Assembly (NCBI GenBank): GCA_036362985.1
Contig: JAYGXS010000004.1
Span: 72,102,793 to 72,166,792, forward strand
Length of the DNA stretch: 64,000 nt
Reading direction: 5' to 3'
DNA from: Ligula intestinalis
Lineage: Eukaryota; Platyhelminthes; Cestoda; Diphyllobothriidea; Diphyllobothriidae
Shown here: positions 43,801 to 54,504 of the stretch, piece by piece
Layout: each line of letters starts with the position of its first letter
Numbering within the stretch: the stretch's first letter is position 1
The notes under the pieces: generated by a model
Database searches by the model: none
Seen by the model: the letters and a program-made list of their open reading frames with translations, nothing else
Told to the model about the DNA's origin: nothing
Program-made: the position numbers and the translations under genes

Positions 43801-45814
43801 AGTACAGCAGAACAAACGCTACTCAGCCAACCAGAGCGATGTGTTGGCCAGCGGCTTGGTGACACTTCGGTAACAATTACTACTGATAATAATTGAGTAG
43901 ATGTTTATGTTTGCTCTTTTGGCCGAGCCGGCGTTAGATTGCTTTTCGCCTGCAATGATGCCAACTACTTTTTTTATTAAGTTTCCCTATATGTTGATGC
44001 TAACCTTAGCCACATTGGAAACAATAAGGAGTTCAAGGAAGATCACACAGACGGTACCCATCTAGATCAACAACGGTTTTGTTGTTGCTGTGGTTACTCG
44101 TAGCGTTTGTGTACTTTGTTGCGCACATTTGAAAGAACTTTTGCAGACAAAGTACAGAAGACCCAGGAATCTGGGGTGACACTCAGCCAAGAAGTACGAT
44201 TGCGCTGCTGAGCAGCAATGCAAGAAAACGGTATGCCATACTGAGCAGCTCGAGGAGAAGTACCAGTCCTGAGATAGGTTGAAAGTGCTTGTAGACCGAC
44301 AGAATAAAGAGATAGGCACGTCATAATTCCATGTTTCCAGAAATTTAGCACAAAATCACTCTTATTGTAGACGGTTCCTGTTTCTATTTCCTAAAAAATC
44401 CTACCTTGAATTGCGTCAAGGATGTGTTGGATTTAAACTGGGGTTTACTCTCTTTCGGACCCAAAGCGGCAAGGCAACGAGCTCGTGGCTTAATGGTTAG
44501 GCCACTAGACTCTGATCAAAAGGTCGCGAGACCGAGGCTTGGGTGATCTTGGATCTGCTTGACTGTCTGACAATGGCTGATAAGCCAGAAACGGCCACTC
44601 TAGTCTCCTTTGTCTTTGCCGGCAATGCTATCTACCCAAAGCACTATCAGCAGTCATACACGACCTGATCCCGGGTTCAAGATGAACAAAAGTTTGATCG
44701 TTCACCGATCACGTCACGGAACGGGGGAGAGGCGTTCCACCAGCAGCCGCACAGCAGCTGAATAACAGAACCGATAAGGACCACGGAGACTGGAATGAGT
44801 CTGTCTGTCTTAATAGTCATCATAAGCCAGCCATACCCAACCTATTTATCAGAAGTTGAACACTTTAACTCCTGAACCACGGGCTCGTGTTCTTGCAGGT
44901 TTCTATCGGGAAGATTAACATCGGTTACTGAATTCACATGTCGGGTGGTGCCTTGAGACTCACCTTGGAACCCCGGCAGCGTCTAGTAGTTTAAGCAGAC
45001 AGCACAACCGGCAAAGTCAAAGGATACTGGAAAGTTCATTTCTGGCTTATCAGCCGTCATCAGCCAGCCATACGCAACCCCAAGTAGTACCCCACCGAGG
45101 CTCGAACTCGCGACCTCTTGATCCGGAGTCAAATGCCCCCAACTATTGAGCCACGAGCTCGTTGTCTTGACGGTTTAGGTTGGCAGATATTGACACTCGT
45201 TGATTAACGTTCATGGACCGCTAAAGGAAGTCACTTGTCCTGCTCTACCCTGAGCTCATTCCGGAGCCCAACAGCAGCTAGTAATATTATACGCAGAATG
45301 ACCTTAAACACAAGGACAAGGAATATTAGAATGGCCATTTCTGGCTTATTCACCATCATTACTCAGCCATTATCAACCCTAAGGATAACGAACCCCGAGG
45401 CTCGAACTCTCCACCTGTTGGCTAAAAGCCTAACGTTCTTACCACTAGACCACGGTAGATGATAATGGTCATGCGTGAGTGCTCCAGAAAAGTCAAATTC
45501 GTGTTTCAGATCCCACCTGTGTCGGCAGTTTCTGTGGGATTTGCATCCTCACTCCTCACTGCCTTATTTTCGGCCATTCGCGGCCAGAGCCGCTTTCCGA
45601 TAACTGGAATCTGATTGACCAGTCTGGGGTGCCTCAAACTGTTGGACATTTCAACTTAATGACGTCAAATACTACTGTAAATGCTTTTTTTATCGTACAA
45701 AAAATATGACAAAAGACAATGACTCACCTCTGTGAACGGCCTTGATGTGAGAGTTGAGATTGCAGTTCTTGGTGAAGGACTTTCGGCAGGAGTTGCAGGG
45801 ATAAGTCCTTGGAC
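40737..45814 (-). CDS. C2H2 zinc-finger protein gene, 3' part (partial)
   Basis: Four finger exons on the minus strand: 45814-45728, 43501-43415, 43355-43269 and the terminal 40891-40737 ending in TGA. All internal exons are exactly 87 nt with phase-1 borders on both sides, so each adds one finger, and the linkers are GEKAFQ, GLRPYK and GIKAFQ. Finger pattern C-x2-C-x12-H-x4-H. This is a DNA- or RNA-binding protein, probably nuclear; its target is unknown. The 5' exons and start codon are not found in this window, so the gene is partial or its first exons are too short to recognise. Confidence 0.8.
41035..41119 (-). pseudogene. Decayed duplicate of the terminal finger exon
   Basis: After an intact-looking acceptor (ATCTCGAACAG) the frame reads GIKTIQCLHRKSCFFEW, matching GIKAFQCLHCESRFSYD, but the second Cys is now Arg and both His ligands are lost. 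The flanking intron (TGGAATGGTAAG) also matches that of the functional exon, so the copy arose by segmental duplication. It cannot form a finger. Confidence 0.65.
41230..41790 (+). pseudogene. CR1-like LINE, RT C-terminal remnant
   Basis: The plus strand reads FVRPQLEFAIKARRPWTVKD and EVLEKIQRQAANAQRSG, then after stops SFPSVTEWLQVVLSTCVNTF. These match the same positions of the remnant at 27740-28250. It lies antisense in an intron of the zinc-finger gene. Confidence 0.65.
41791..42599. other. Intron sequence, unassigned
   Basis: A 128-codon plus-strand ORF (41812-42198) has no known motif. 42285-42400 has a short local repetition of CCCTGCGTA / CCCTACG(C/T)ATTTGG. It is part of the 2377-nt zinc-finger gene intron. 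Confidence 0.4.
42600..43000 (-). pseudogene. RTE-B LINE 3' fragment, copy 3
   Basis: The minus strand encodes, in pieces, [40 protein letters not shown], then a frameshift before KTGSTKSVGAWKWF. It ends with the shared tail TCATGATCGCAGCCGTAACA. Confidence 0.7.
43269..43355 (-). CDS. Zinc-finger gene exon (third recognised finger)
   Basis: GLRPYKCSICQKLFSQKSSL then KRHVEAVHE; 87 nt, acceptor TCCTTCTCTAG, donor GAAG|GTGAGT. The intron before it is only 59 nt. Confidence 0.85.
43415..43501 (-). CDS. Zinc-finger gene exon (second recognised finger)
   Basis: GEKAFQCPDCLKSFSRNSDL then QKHIDAVHK; 87 nt, acceptor TTTTCTTCCTAG, donor AAAG|GTATGC. It has the classical TGEKP-type linker start. Confidence 0.87.
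44475..44640 (+). repeat. tRNA-SINE, copy S11
   Basis: Head GAGCTCGTGGCTTAATGGTT with B-box-like GGTCGCGAGACCGAGGC, then a decayed module (CTGACAA, GGCTGATAAGCC, AGAAACGGCCAC, CTAGTC). Stem II pairs perfectly while CTGATGA is lost. The tail CTTTGTCTTTGCCGGCAATG is shared with S17. Confidence 0.7.
44795..44895 (-). repeat. tRNA-SINE, copy S12
   Basis: Minus strand: ACGAGCCCGTGGTTCAGGAG head and a TATGGCTGGCTTATGATGAC module, decayed. Confidence 0.5.
45024..45175 (-). repeat. tRNA-SINE with hammerhead-like core, copy S13
   Basis: A good head (GAGCTCGTGGCTCAATAGTT; anticodon-arm-like TTGACTCCGGATCAA; GAGTTCGAGCCTC as B box). Module 45069-45024 on the minus strand: GGCTGG, CTGATGA (45063-45057), GGCT-GATA-AGCC, A-GAAA, then TGAACTTT and CCAGT. 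Stems I and II pair; stem III is mutated. Confidence 0.7.
45325..45465 (-). repeat. tRNA-SINE, copy S14
   Basis: Minus head CCGTGGTCTAGTGGTAAGAA with TTAGGCTTTTAGCCAA (tRNA-Lys-like anticodon TTT) and GAGAGTTCGAGCCT. The module has CCAGAAATGGCCATT intact but CTGATGA is changed to TAATGATGG. Confidence 0.65.
45728..45814 (-). CDS. Zinc-finger gene exon (first recognised finger)
   Basis: GPRTYPCNSCRKSFTKNCNL then NSHIKAVHR; 87 nt, acceptor CTGTTTCTAG, donor AGAG|GTGAGT. No finger exon was found further upstream on this strand. Confidence 0.85.
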
Positions 45815-45939
45815 CTAGAAACAGACAAACAGGAGAAACAAATAAAGCCCCACTCAAATGTTTATTATTATCTTCACTGACAGTTCGACTATGTCCACCA
45901 AGATGAAAGCAAATGCAATAGCTTGGGTTGCATCTACCA

Positions 45940-45962
45940 CACTCTCTCTCTCTCTCTCTCTC
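45940..45962 (+). repeat. (CT)n microsatellite
   Basis: About 11 CT units within a repeat family C neighbourhood. Confidence 0.85.
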
Positions 45963-46289
45963 TTCCCTCAGGCGTGCCCACTGTCGAAATCCGGGAGATC
46001 GGGTGCATGTAGGAAGGAATTTGCAGCTAATCTTACCTCCATGGTTTTTTGGTTCACGACAAACATTTGGCTAGGAAGTACACAACAAAAGGGTAGGGGC
46101 GGCAACTCGGATGCCAGCTTCCAGAGCTTAGGCCTGTGCCACACATCCCACCTGGTCAGAGCCTACACTTAACCTCGAATTGCACTTTCACAACAATCAC
46201 CACAGGCCCGCCTCCCCCCCCTAACCACCCGATAGTTCGACCGTCACTCTCGACAATGTCCACCACGAACATCAGCAAGCTGAAGCAAC

Positions 46290-46760
46290 GCAGTGACTGA
46301 AGCTGAATTACAGTGAAAGAAGACTCGCCGGATCTACCCCACTCTCTCAACGCTGCTACATCGGAACTGATGTCAAGACAAGAGTCGAGAAGACCGGAGA
46401 TAGGGGAGAGCGCAGGCGGCTGGCGCGACCAAGAGGCAACATGTGCACCAACAGCACACCTTGCTAGGTAGGCTCCCGTTTCGGGGCGGAATAAAGGCTA
46501 CAGTAAGGAGCCATTGAGCCGGACTCTTAGCCCACAGAAAGCCACTCTGCACAACAAGACCCACACTGGACTGACTGCGGTGTCCAAGTTATCCCGTCAG
46601 TTGGCAACCCTTCAAGCCACGATTTTCAGCACACCGCGGTAGCCTCAAGCGCATCAGATTGATTATAGTGAGTTAATAAGTGCGCCGAGAGTCAAACTTC
46701 CTCTCTACCCCACCGCCAGCAACAGGCCACCGGCCAGCTGATCAGTCGCTTGAGTCGGAA
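46290..46760 (+). repeat. Dispersed repeat family C, copy 4
   Basis: Matches 17510-17890 in parts: GATGTCAAGACAAGAGTCGA, and near its right end CAAGCGCATCAGATTGATTATAGTGAG. Non-coding. Confidence 0.5.
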
Positions 46761-46879
46761 TGGGCGCAGCGCTGAAAAGCAAGACAAGTCGCCTTACTAC
46801 CCAGCATTGGCATCGCTCACGTAAATGAGAAGTGTGTTCGCGGGCAGCTTACCAGCTAAATGCGGGATCTGTACCGTCA

Positions 46880-47700
46880 CCATCACGATCCCTGCTACTT
46901 GGTCTTGACTACGCCCGTGAGATCGCTTTACTAGCATCAAGCTTTGATGATCTGCAGTCTAGAGTGTCATGAGGTCGCTAAATCAGTCGGTTTGTGCACA
47001 AACGCTAAGAAGACCAAACTGCTTTTATGCTGTATCCCTGCACCTTTCGAGACTAATAACTGTCAACTTGAAAAAGTACACACGGTTTAAAATACCTCGA
47101 AGGGAAGTTGCTACCAAATGGACAGAGTAAAGATGACATCGTCTCCCGAATCGATGCAGCTCATCGAGTTTTATCAGGCCTTATAAAAGCGCCTATGGGG
47201 CCCCGAAGGTTTGCGTGAACAATGCGTCCTTTCAGTCTGTCCCTTTACGACAGTGAATGCTGGGTCATGCCTGTGGAAGGGGAAAGAAAGCTGGAGGCAT
47301 TTGACTACTACTGCTTGAGGATCATCTGAGTGAAGTGCACCGGCTTTGTCTCAAATGAGACAGTCCACACTCGCTGCGGCAACAATGCGAGGATATTCCA
47401 GGCCATCCAAGAATGACGACTAAGGTGGTTTGGACACGTCTTTTTTCGTCAATCTCACGAGCTCGGCGTTACTGCCCTGGATCCGACACCGTTACTTAAT
47501 TGGAGACGTCGAAGAGGGGGTCAGCTGAAAACATGGTTTGACTCAGTGCACAAGGGCATTAGACTTCCGGTATTCGGACGAAGAGAATGGTATGAACAGT
47601 CCAGGTCTGCTGCTACGGTTCGTCAAGCTTGGAGGATTACCATCCCGGACGTCATCGAAGCCGGCTAGATCAGCCATGATCGCATCCGTAACAAGTAGCA
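46880..47700 (+). pseudogene. RTE-B LINE 3' fragment, copy 4
   Basis: On the plus strand: YAREIALLASSFDDLQS (YADD-box remnant), RKLEAFDYYCLRII-stop, [49 protein letters not shown] and DVIEAG-stop. It is the longest RTE-B copy here, with several stops. Confidence 0.75.
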
Positions 47701-48039
47701 GTAAATAAAAATAGAATGAGATTATATACGATAGGCGTTGTGTACCACAGATCCAGACTGCGAGGGCTGGGATCGCAATGGCCGCCACTTTTACCATCAT
47801 CACAATCAAGTTCCGACCCCAGATCAGAGGCATCATCAAACCTACAGATCCTCATCATACACCACGTACACCCAGGCTATATTTGACCAGGATTGTAATC
47901 CAATAATAGGATGGGGCGGCGGCCCATACACAGGTTCACACGTCGAAGACATTTGGGCCGGTACGTGAGGAGACCTATAAGTAGGTTGGAGGTGCTTCGT
48001 GATCACATAGGATGTAGTGGAGCCGCCAAAGTAAAGGGA
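47701..48039. other. Unassigned, partly SINE body
   Basis: The part from about 47975 (AGGTGCTTCGTGATCACATA) may be the 3' body of SINE copy S15. Overlapping ORFs on both strands have no motif. Confidence 0.35.
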
Positions 48040-48170
48040 TACCGGAATGGACATTTCTGGTTTATTAGCCGTCATCAGTCAGTCATGTGCAATTCCAGGT
48101 GTGGATTACCTGGGATTCGAACCTGAGACCTTTAGTCACTACCACTGCCCCACGTGCTCATTGCTTTGTC
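48040..48170 (-). repeat. tRNA-SINE with hammerhead-like core, copy S15
   Basis: Minus strand: CTGATGA (48078-48072), CGGCTAATAAACCA, GAAA, TGTCCATT, CCGGTATCC. Catalytic boxes are intact; stem I is weak. The B-box-like CTCAGGTTCGAATCCCAGG lies upstream. Confidence 0.65.
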
Positions 48171-48274
48171 GGTTATGATCGAAAATATGATGAAAATAGG
48201 GCGCTCATTGATCTATCTGGTTAGGAAACATACTCGTTCCATTGTGCCTTGGCGTTCAAACTACACCCCTGACA

Positions 48275-48330
48275 TTGGCTGCAACGGCTAAAAAAGCCAG
48301 AAATGACCATTCCGGTCTCCCCTGCCTTTG
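48275..48330 (+). repeat. tRNA-SINE fragment, copy S16
   Basis: TTGGCTGCAACGGCTAAAAA, AGCCAGAAATGACCATTCCG and GTCTCC. Stem II and GAAA are retained; CTGATGA has become CTGCAAC. Confidence 0.5.
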
Positions 48331-48399
48331 TTTATTCCACGTCAAGACACATAAATGTTTATTCACGGGCCCCCAAGCCATAAACAAGTCCAACGATTT

Positions 48400-48560
48400 G
48401 CCCAATCCATATTCGGTGCTGAGTCTCAATTTGGCCAAGGCAAGTCGCCCCTTGGGGACTGCACAGGCCCCCACGTCGTCTTATGCCAACATCGGAGGGC
48501 CGGATGGCCGAGCAATCCTCACGCCCGAGTCCACAATGCATGAGGAAAGTTCAGCAAGTA
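48400..48560 (+). repeat. Repeat shared with 20.9-21.07 kb
   Basis: CCAATCCATATTCGG, TCAATTTGGCCAAGGCAAGT, GATGGCCGAGCAATC-like words match 20885-21065 in the same order. Unknown family. Confidence 0.55.
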
Positions 48561-50207
48561 AGAACCCGCATGCCGGTTAAAAAGCTATCAACTCATAAGA
48601 GGGCAATTCTCGTTATATGTTTGCAGTAATGACTATGTCCTATGAATACTGCAAATTCCTGCGTATATGTTAACCGTAGCTGCCACTGCTTCCGGATAAA
48701 CAATATACGAGGCTCATTTAACCGAATAGAAGACGGTAAAGCATTCTCTGGGACCAGTGGTTTGCCTGTTCAACATTTTGAACGCTCACGCGAGCACATT
48801 GCCAAGGAATGAAAAAGTGTACAGCTCACTGCATATTCAACTCAGCTCTGCCGGGAGTGACCGTGACTGTGACCTCTGCTCCTGATCTGTTCGCGCAACG
48901 CGAGATAAGCATCCGGAAGACCGATATGCCTATTAATTGAATCCGCGCGTGAAAGTCATGCTTCCTGCAGCAGGCGTGAAGTTCGGTCGTCCGACTGGCC
49001 CGGTATTCGCACGCATTCGAAGTCGAAGCCCTGGCGTGGATGCGTGAGCGGCTACCAACGAAAGCTTGTCCTTCCGTCGCACGGCAAGTTCGTGCTGGTG
49101 CATTCCCGTGAGTATGTGTATGAGATGGTAGCAAACGTGAGGGTCTGGCGCGTGCAGTGAAGGCGTTGAAAGCAGAGTGGCACGGCGAACGGAACCCCGC
49201 CGAGGGCGGAGGGAGGCGGATAAGGAAAGGGTACGCAGCTCAACGTCCTCACAGAAAACACAGACAGTGTGTGCGCTGCCAGGTCACACACCTATCACAC
49301 TCCGTCTCCACCGTAGCGTATGCAGACGGCAACGACCAACGCCCTAGACGCCGTAGGGCGCGCAACGTGGCCCTAAGTAGGTCAAGATGTCTGAAAGTAG
49401 CCAAGCGCGTAGGCGCCGGTCTGGTTGCGCGCAAATGGCGTGGACGCGTGGTCTCTGTTAAACTAATGCTTGAGTGAGTAGCCACCATGCTTTTGTAAAC
49501 CCAGCGAAACGAAAAATGGCGTTCTCGGGTCTGAGAGTGCGATGCTGTAAAAGAGGAAACGCGTGGGTGTGGTTGGGCACCGAGGTGGGAGCCATCTCTC
49601 TCTCTCTCTGCGTGTGTCTGGCCTACAAGAAGTGGTCCTCATAAGACACAGAGAGGCCTTAGTAAGCGGCAAATGATGTCCACCCATAAACTGTGGCATC
49701 ACTGGCAGCTGTCGAGCAGAGCCACACGCTGGGTCGCCTGAAGAGCGGATGGCAGTGGATGTGCTGACGGTACTATAATCATCAGGCCAAATCCCAAGTC
49801 GTTGTAAAGGGCAGGAGGCACCAGAATGAGGGTTGGTTTGGGGGTGGGGGGGGGGGCAGGAGTGGCATGTTAAAGTGGTCCTTTTGCAACCGCGACTATC
49901 TTGCGCACATGTGTGTGTGTGCTCGAGGGGATGTCGGTCAAGGGTCTGCAGGTAAGCAAGTCAAAAAACTGCTGCCCATACGATGTGTAACTTTGGGGCA
50001 GTGGGCATTTAACAATAAAGGAGGTAGGAGAGTATTGTTGACCGTCCGCCATAGATGCGAGGTGTTTTCGTGTTCTAAAAAGAGCCACCAACTGGAGGGC
50101 GATCTCTGCAATTCGACCTGCTGCCCCTTTTATTGTTGTGCAAAATCCTGGTCAAGTGTAGACAGTGACCAGGTGGTTGGGTGTGTGGCACGAAGGCCGA
50201 GACTGTG
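48561..50207. other. Unannotated spacer
   Basis: Includes a short repeat E-like piece at 49770-49840 and a (CT)n run at 49595-49610. ORFs 48826-49134, 49157-49477 and 49867-50325 have no motif. Confidence 0.45.
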
Positions 50208-51005
50208 TGTTACTTACTTACTTGATCCGATTAGCTCCTGTTGTTGGATGAATCGGCTTCACGGATGTCACGAAGAGCGGCGGCCCATTGGCGGCGATCA
50301 GAGGCGAGCTCTTCACAGAGGTTAACCCATTGTTTGTTCCAATGTCACAAGCTGTAAACGGTTACGAGGCTCATCCGTTCAACGTCCGACTTAACGGTGC
50401 TGAGCCATGTCTTCAGTTGACCGTCTTGTCGGTATCTCTAGTTTGCACTACGAGAAGGGTTCACGACCAATCTGCAGAGGTTCTTCGATGGTTTGCGCAG
50501 GACATAGCCAAACCATTGCAATCGGCGATGCTGGGTGTACGATGCTAGACTTGGTAGTTTGAAACATCTGCGGTATAGCTCAAAATTGGAGATTCGATCC
50601 TGCCAGACGACTCTTAAGAGGCGTCGAAGACACCAACGGTCAAAGACTTCGAGCGATAGGATGTCTGCCTTTCTCACTGGCCATGTTTCACAGGCATATA
50701 CCAACACCGGTCTGATTGATGCTTTGTATATCAGCAGCTTAGTACGTAAAATGATGTCTGAGCGAGACCAGAGTGGTCTGGCTAGCAGCCTAAATGCATT
50801 GCTAGCCTGCGCGATTCGGTTCTTGATTTCGTCTTTGGCCTGTCCAATTGGCTAGCATATTCGAGCCCAAATAGCGGAAGCCGCTAACTTCTTCAATGGG
50901 TTGACCGCTGATAAACATTGGTTGTGCTGCGCCCAGATACGTAGTCAGGAGCTTCGTCTTGCGCACATTAATTGTCAGACCAACAGTTGCAGCGAAGCCG
51001 GTGAT

Positions 51006-52445
51006 TCAGTCTAGCGTTGGCTGTAGTGATTGAGGAGTTTTACCGAGTACGACAATGTCATCGGCATATTCCAGATCCGGTACTCTGAATTCAGAGCTGA
51101 TTTCACATCCACTGTCAGGTAGAATTGACTGATGCATTACCCAGTCGGTCAAGAAGTTGAAGAGAACTGGAGAAAGAGGGCACCCTTGTCGAACTCCACA
51201 AGTCAGAGGGAAAGAAGTTGACTCTTCACCAAGGGTCCGTACTCGGGCTGATGTTGTGCCATAGTAAGCTTTGATTAGATTGAGCAACTTTGGTGGGAGA
51301 CCGTCAGCAAGCAAGACTTGCCATAAAGCTGTCGATTCTCTGTCGATAGAATCAAAGGCAGTTTTGAAGTCGATAAAACAGGCGGTGGTGATCTGTTGGT
51401 TTTGATGTCTGTGCTCTAGTATGCGGCGTAGAATGAAGATCTGGTCAATACATGCTCTACCTGGACGAAATCCTCCTTGGTTAGGACGAGTACGAAGATT
51501 GCGCTCAGTCGAAGATCTACGGAGAAGGATGGTCGCAAACACTTTGGCGGCTATATCTATGAGGCTGATGCCGCGGTAGTTTGAGCATAATGTCCTGTCA
51601 CCGCGCTTTGGTATCGGTAAAATAATGGACAGTGACCAGTCAATCGGGATGACTTCGGTAGTCCATATAGTCGAGTACAGTCGATGAGGTGATTCCGTCA
51701 AAGCAGGACAATTAGTTTTGTAGGCTTCTGCTGGGATACCATCTTCACCCGCTGCCTTCCGAACTTTTAATCGTTGTAATACCGATTCCACTTCATATCT
51801 CGTAGGTGGCTCGCAGTCACTACCGTATGGAATTCCAGTTGATAGCTGTAGGTTCGCAGGTGAACGTATAGGCGGATCCAGTAGCTCCCTAAAGTGCTTT
51901 CGCCATCGATCGATTTTGCCAGCCATATGAGTAATCACTCGACCCGATTTATCCCGAACGGTAGTGCAAAACGGTTTATATTTGCCTGATGCTTTACGCA
52001 AAAGGTAATAGAGCTGGTGGAAGTTACTAGAGTTTGAAGCTGATTCCATGGAGCCAGCTAAATCGGTCCAATGGTTCTGACGGTCGCATCTTGCTGATCG
52101 CGTAGTTTGGCGTCTCAATGAGCGGTAGTTCTCTGAGTTTGACAACCGAGCGATTCTAGCTTGTGCCGATAGATGGAGGGTGGTTGTGGAGATCCAGTCC
52201 TTCCTCGGTAATACCTGTTGTTGCAAGCTCGAATTCATTGCACTTTGAAGCGCGTCTCTTAAGTGTGACCACTGAGTATCAGGCGAAGTTTCATTATCGA
52301 CGTCATCTGGAGGTTCGATGCGAACAGTGGATTGATCTCGGATCCGTGCAGTGAGACTTTCCTTGAACGCTACACGGTTTTCTGTGTGTGATAGTGCCAT
52401 AACGTTGACACGTTTTGGGGGCAGTTTCTTACTTCGATTCGACAA
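51006..52445 (-). pseudogene. RTE-A reverse transcriptase domain
   Basis: 479 codons open. RT motifs in order: [74 protein letters not shown]. It ends in a TGA just after QPTLD; the following [18 protein letters not shown] is clearly the continuation in the same frame. The identical TGA occurs in copy 1 (12729-12727). Confidence 0.9.
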
Positions 52446-53423
52446 ACCGAGCTTAAAGCGGGCACGGACAAGTACGTGATCCGACCCAACTTCCGCACCT
52501 CAAAACGATCGGCTGTCGGATACTGAGGTGGTCCACCTTGAGCGTACTAAGATGTAGTCTATCTGGTTTGCCGTTCGACCATCGTTTGAATACCATGTTA
52601 GCAACTGCCGACGGGGGTGTTGCAAACGAGTGTTTGTAACGACGAGATGGTTGTAATCAGCAAATGTTACCAATCATTCTCCGTTGTCGCAACGTTGGCC
52701 CAGTCCGTATTTTCCGATGACGTGTCTCGAGATTTCATTGCATGGGCCAGTCCTGGCATTCCAGTCTCCGGCGACGAAGAGCAAGTCTCTAGGGGGTATC
52801 CTGGCCACTGTAGCTTGAAGGCGTTCATAGAACTCCGTCTCAACTGCTTCATCCGCTTGCGATGATGGGGCATAAACGGCAACCACAGACATATTTGCAA
52901 TGGTGCCTTTAAAGCGGGCTGTAGCAATCCGCTCTGAGATAGGCTCAAACGCTAAGAGAGTGTTATGCATCTCTTTTGTCCTGGCTATTGCCACCCCATG
53001 CAGTCCTGTGTTCGTTTGTGGTCCACTGTGGAGGAGCACGTACTCAGCATCCTCTTGTAGGACTTTGATTTCTCTCGTTCCAGAGTCTGGGAGACGAACT
53101 TCTGACAGACAGGCAACATTTACTTTATAGTCCCATAATGCGCGTGCTAGAATTGCTTGACGGCCAGGATCAAGCAATGTCCGCACATTCCAGCAACTAA
53201 CGTTCAAAGTGTGTCGCGAATTTAGGGTACTGGCTTTCATATTTGACAGTTCGGGCACCAGGCGACCACGGAGCGCGTCGCTTCCCGGGGACGCCGTAGC
53301 AGTATTGAGATTCGTGATATTCGTATTGTCCATGAAGTTTCTTGGGAATTTTGTTACAGATGACGTCCCCGGTGTTACCTGCCATTGCCCTCTGTTCGCC
53401 GTGAGTTTCCCCACGTTGCCCAC
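52446..53423 (-). pseudogene. RTE-A AP-type endonuclease domain
   Basis: LNVSCWNVRTLLDPGRQAIL, ACLSEVRLPDSG (catalytic Glu), VAVYAPSS, LLFVAGDWNARTGPCNE (Asp/Asn pair), then a TGA, then LVTFADYNHLVVTNTRLQHP, DYILVRSRW, another TGA, and GSDHVLVRARFKL (SDH motif) running in frame into the RT ORF. So the original protein was a single EN-RT polyprotein. Confidence 0.88.
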
Positions 53424-53710
53424 GAACCACCGTCGGGGAGGTCGAGCGTTGGATTTCGGTTCGCTGTGTTCGACTGTGTGTTAGCTCGGATCCGAACTAC
53501 CGCTGGCCCTCTCGTCATAAAATCCAAGTCAATTATCCTCACAATAAGCCTTGCCTTCATACAGCCTCCTGTGCAAGCATAGCTTGGTTCAGTTTGGTCT
53601 GACAGGCGGCTGGCCTGCTCTTCGTGACGCTTGTCACCTATTCGCAGCGTAAAGAACGCGGAAAGCCTGGTACACCTGAAAAGTGGGCTAGGGAACGTGT
53701 GTGGCACGGG

Positions 53711-54084
53711 TAGACGGGTTGTTGGGAGTGCGTCTAATATATTTACATGATTATCTTTGAAACTCGAACAATTGAACGGTGCCTGGGAGAAGAGTGAACC
53801 AGACTTGGTAATCCATTCTCATATCCGTCACTTTAACCAGTCGGATGCGGCAGGAATCACGACATTGAAGGTTGCCATCTGACCCGATAATCCTGCTCAT
53901 CTCGGGACTGACGATCAGGCTGTAATGACATGACATAGTCATATTCAAAAGCCCAGCGGCCCTTGAAAAAACTCGGGTAGAAGAAATGTGGACCAGTTTG
54001 TGTGCGGCACGCGTAGACGGACGGTGTAGTTTGGTCAGCCACGACACGTGAGTCCGCAACCAGTTGTCTCAACAGCGTCTCCTC
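53711..54084. other. Spacer between RTE-A and the CR1 cluster
   Basis: A GTGTG(C)GGCACG(C/G)GTAGACGG word appears at 53700 and again at 54000, which suggests a local duplication. No gene is supported. Confidence 0.35.
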
Positions 54085-54440
54085 TAACGTGTGTGTATGT
54101 CGTAGCCCATAGTTGGATCAGGAATCCCCGCCAGAATCCAAACTGGGAGTAGTTGGGAGGCGGAGAAAAGCCGCGACCTCAACCAGGTTGAGCCACAGGT
54201 CCGCGGGAGTGAGGTGGGTGCCTGGCCGAGAACTGCAGGCGAACAGATGACGGCAGTCATGCGGCGAGACGCCGCAGTCGGGACAGCAGTCGGGTATGGA
54301 TGGGTCGAGCCGGTGTTGGTACTGGCAAAGGAGCATGCAGTAGCCACTGCGTAGCTGCGCCAAGATACAGCGAGTGACCCTCCGGAGATGTCGTTCCGAG
54401 GCCGCAATCGGAGGTGGATAGCCACCCAAAAGGACCGGGG
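54085..54440 (-). pseudogene. CR1-B LINE 3' end, minus-strand arm
   Basis: The minus strand encodes the CR1 C-terminus: LAQLRSGYCMLLCQYQH, CCPDCGVSPHDCRHLFACSS and LTPADLWLNLVEVAAFLRLP, then a 3' UTR with CTGATCCAACTATGGGCTA. It forms the left arm of a large inverted repeat with 54505-54658 plus 58450-58620. Confidence 0.8.
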
Positions 54441-54504
54441 GACGGTAACCTCGTTTCTCCTCGACGACTCTCTGGTGGAGACGCTGGAAGGGAGATCGAG
54501 TGGC

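Larger units (their letters stand above)
43502..45727 (-). other. Zinc-finger gene intron (2226 nt)
   Basis: Contains an intron-unit copy (43865-43975) related to 40915-41010, and four SINE copies between 44.47 and 45.47 kb. ORFs at 44062-44351 (minus) have no motif. Confidence 0.65.
50208..53710 (-). mobile_element. Near full-length RTE/SR2-like LINE (RTE-A copy 2)
   Basis: Minus strand. An endonuclease region (53423-52446) is followed by the reverse transcriptase (52445-51006) and a broken C-terminal region (51005-50230). The 3' end carries an AAGT-type tail (GATCAAGTAAGTAAGTAAC on the minus strand). Interruptions: TGA at about 52674, TGA near 52505, TGA at 51008-51006, a frameshift near 50845 and TAG near 50437. 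It is dead as a protein source but structurally almost complete. The 5' limit is approximate. Confidence 0.88.

Noticed and set aside
51006..52680. Alternative genetic code (TGA read as Trp) suggested by repeated in-frame TGA in RTE-A
   Set aside because: LARP1 exon 11 and the zinc-finger gene both end naturally at TGA, and RTE-A also has a TAG, so this is element decay.
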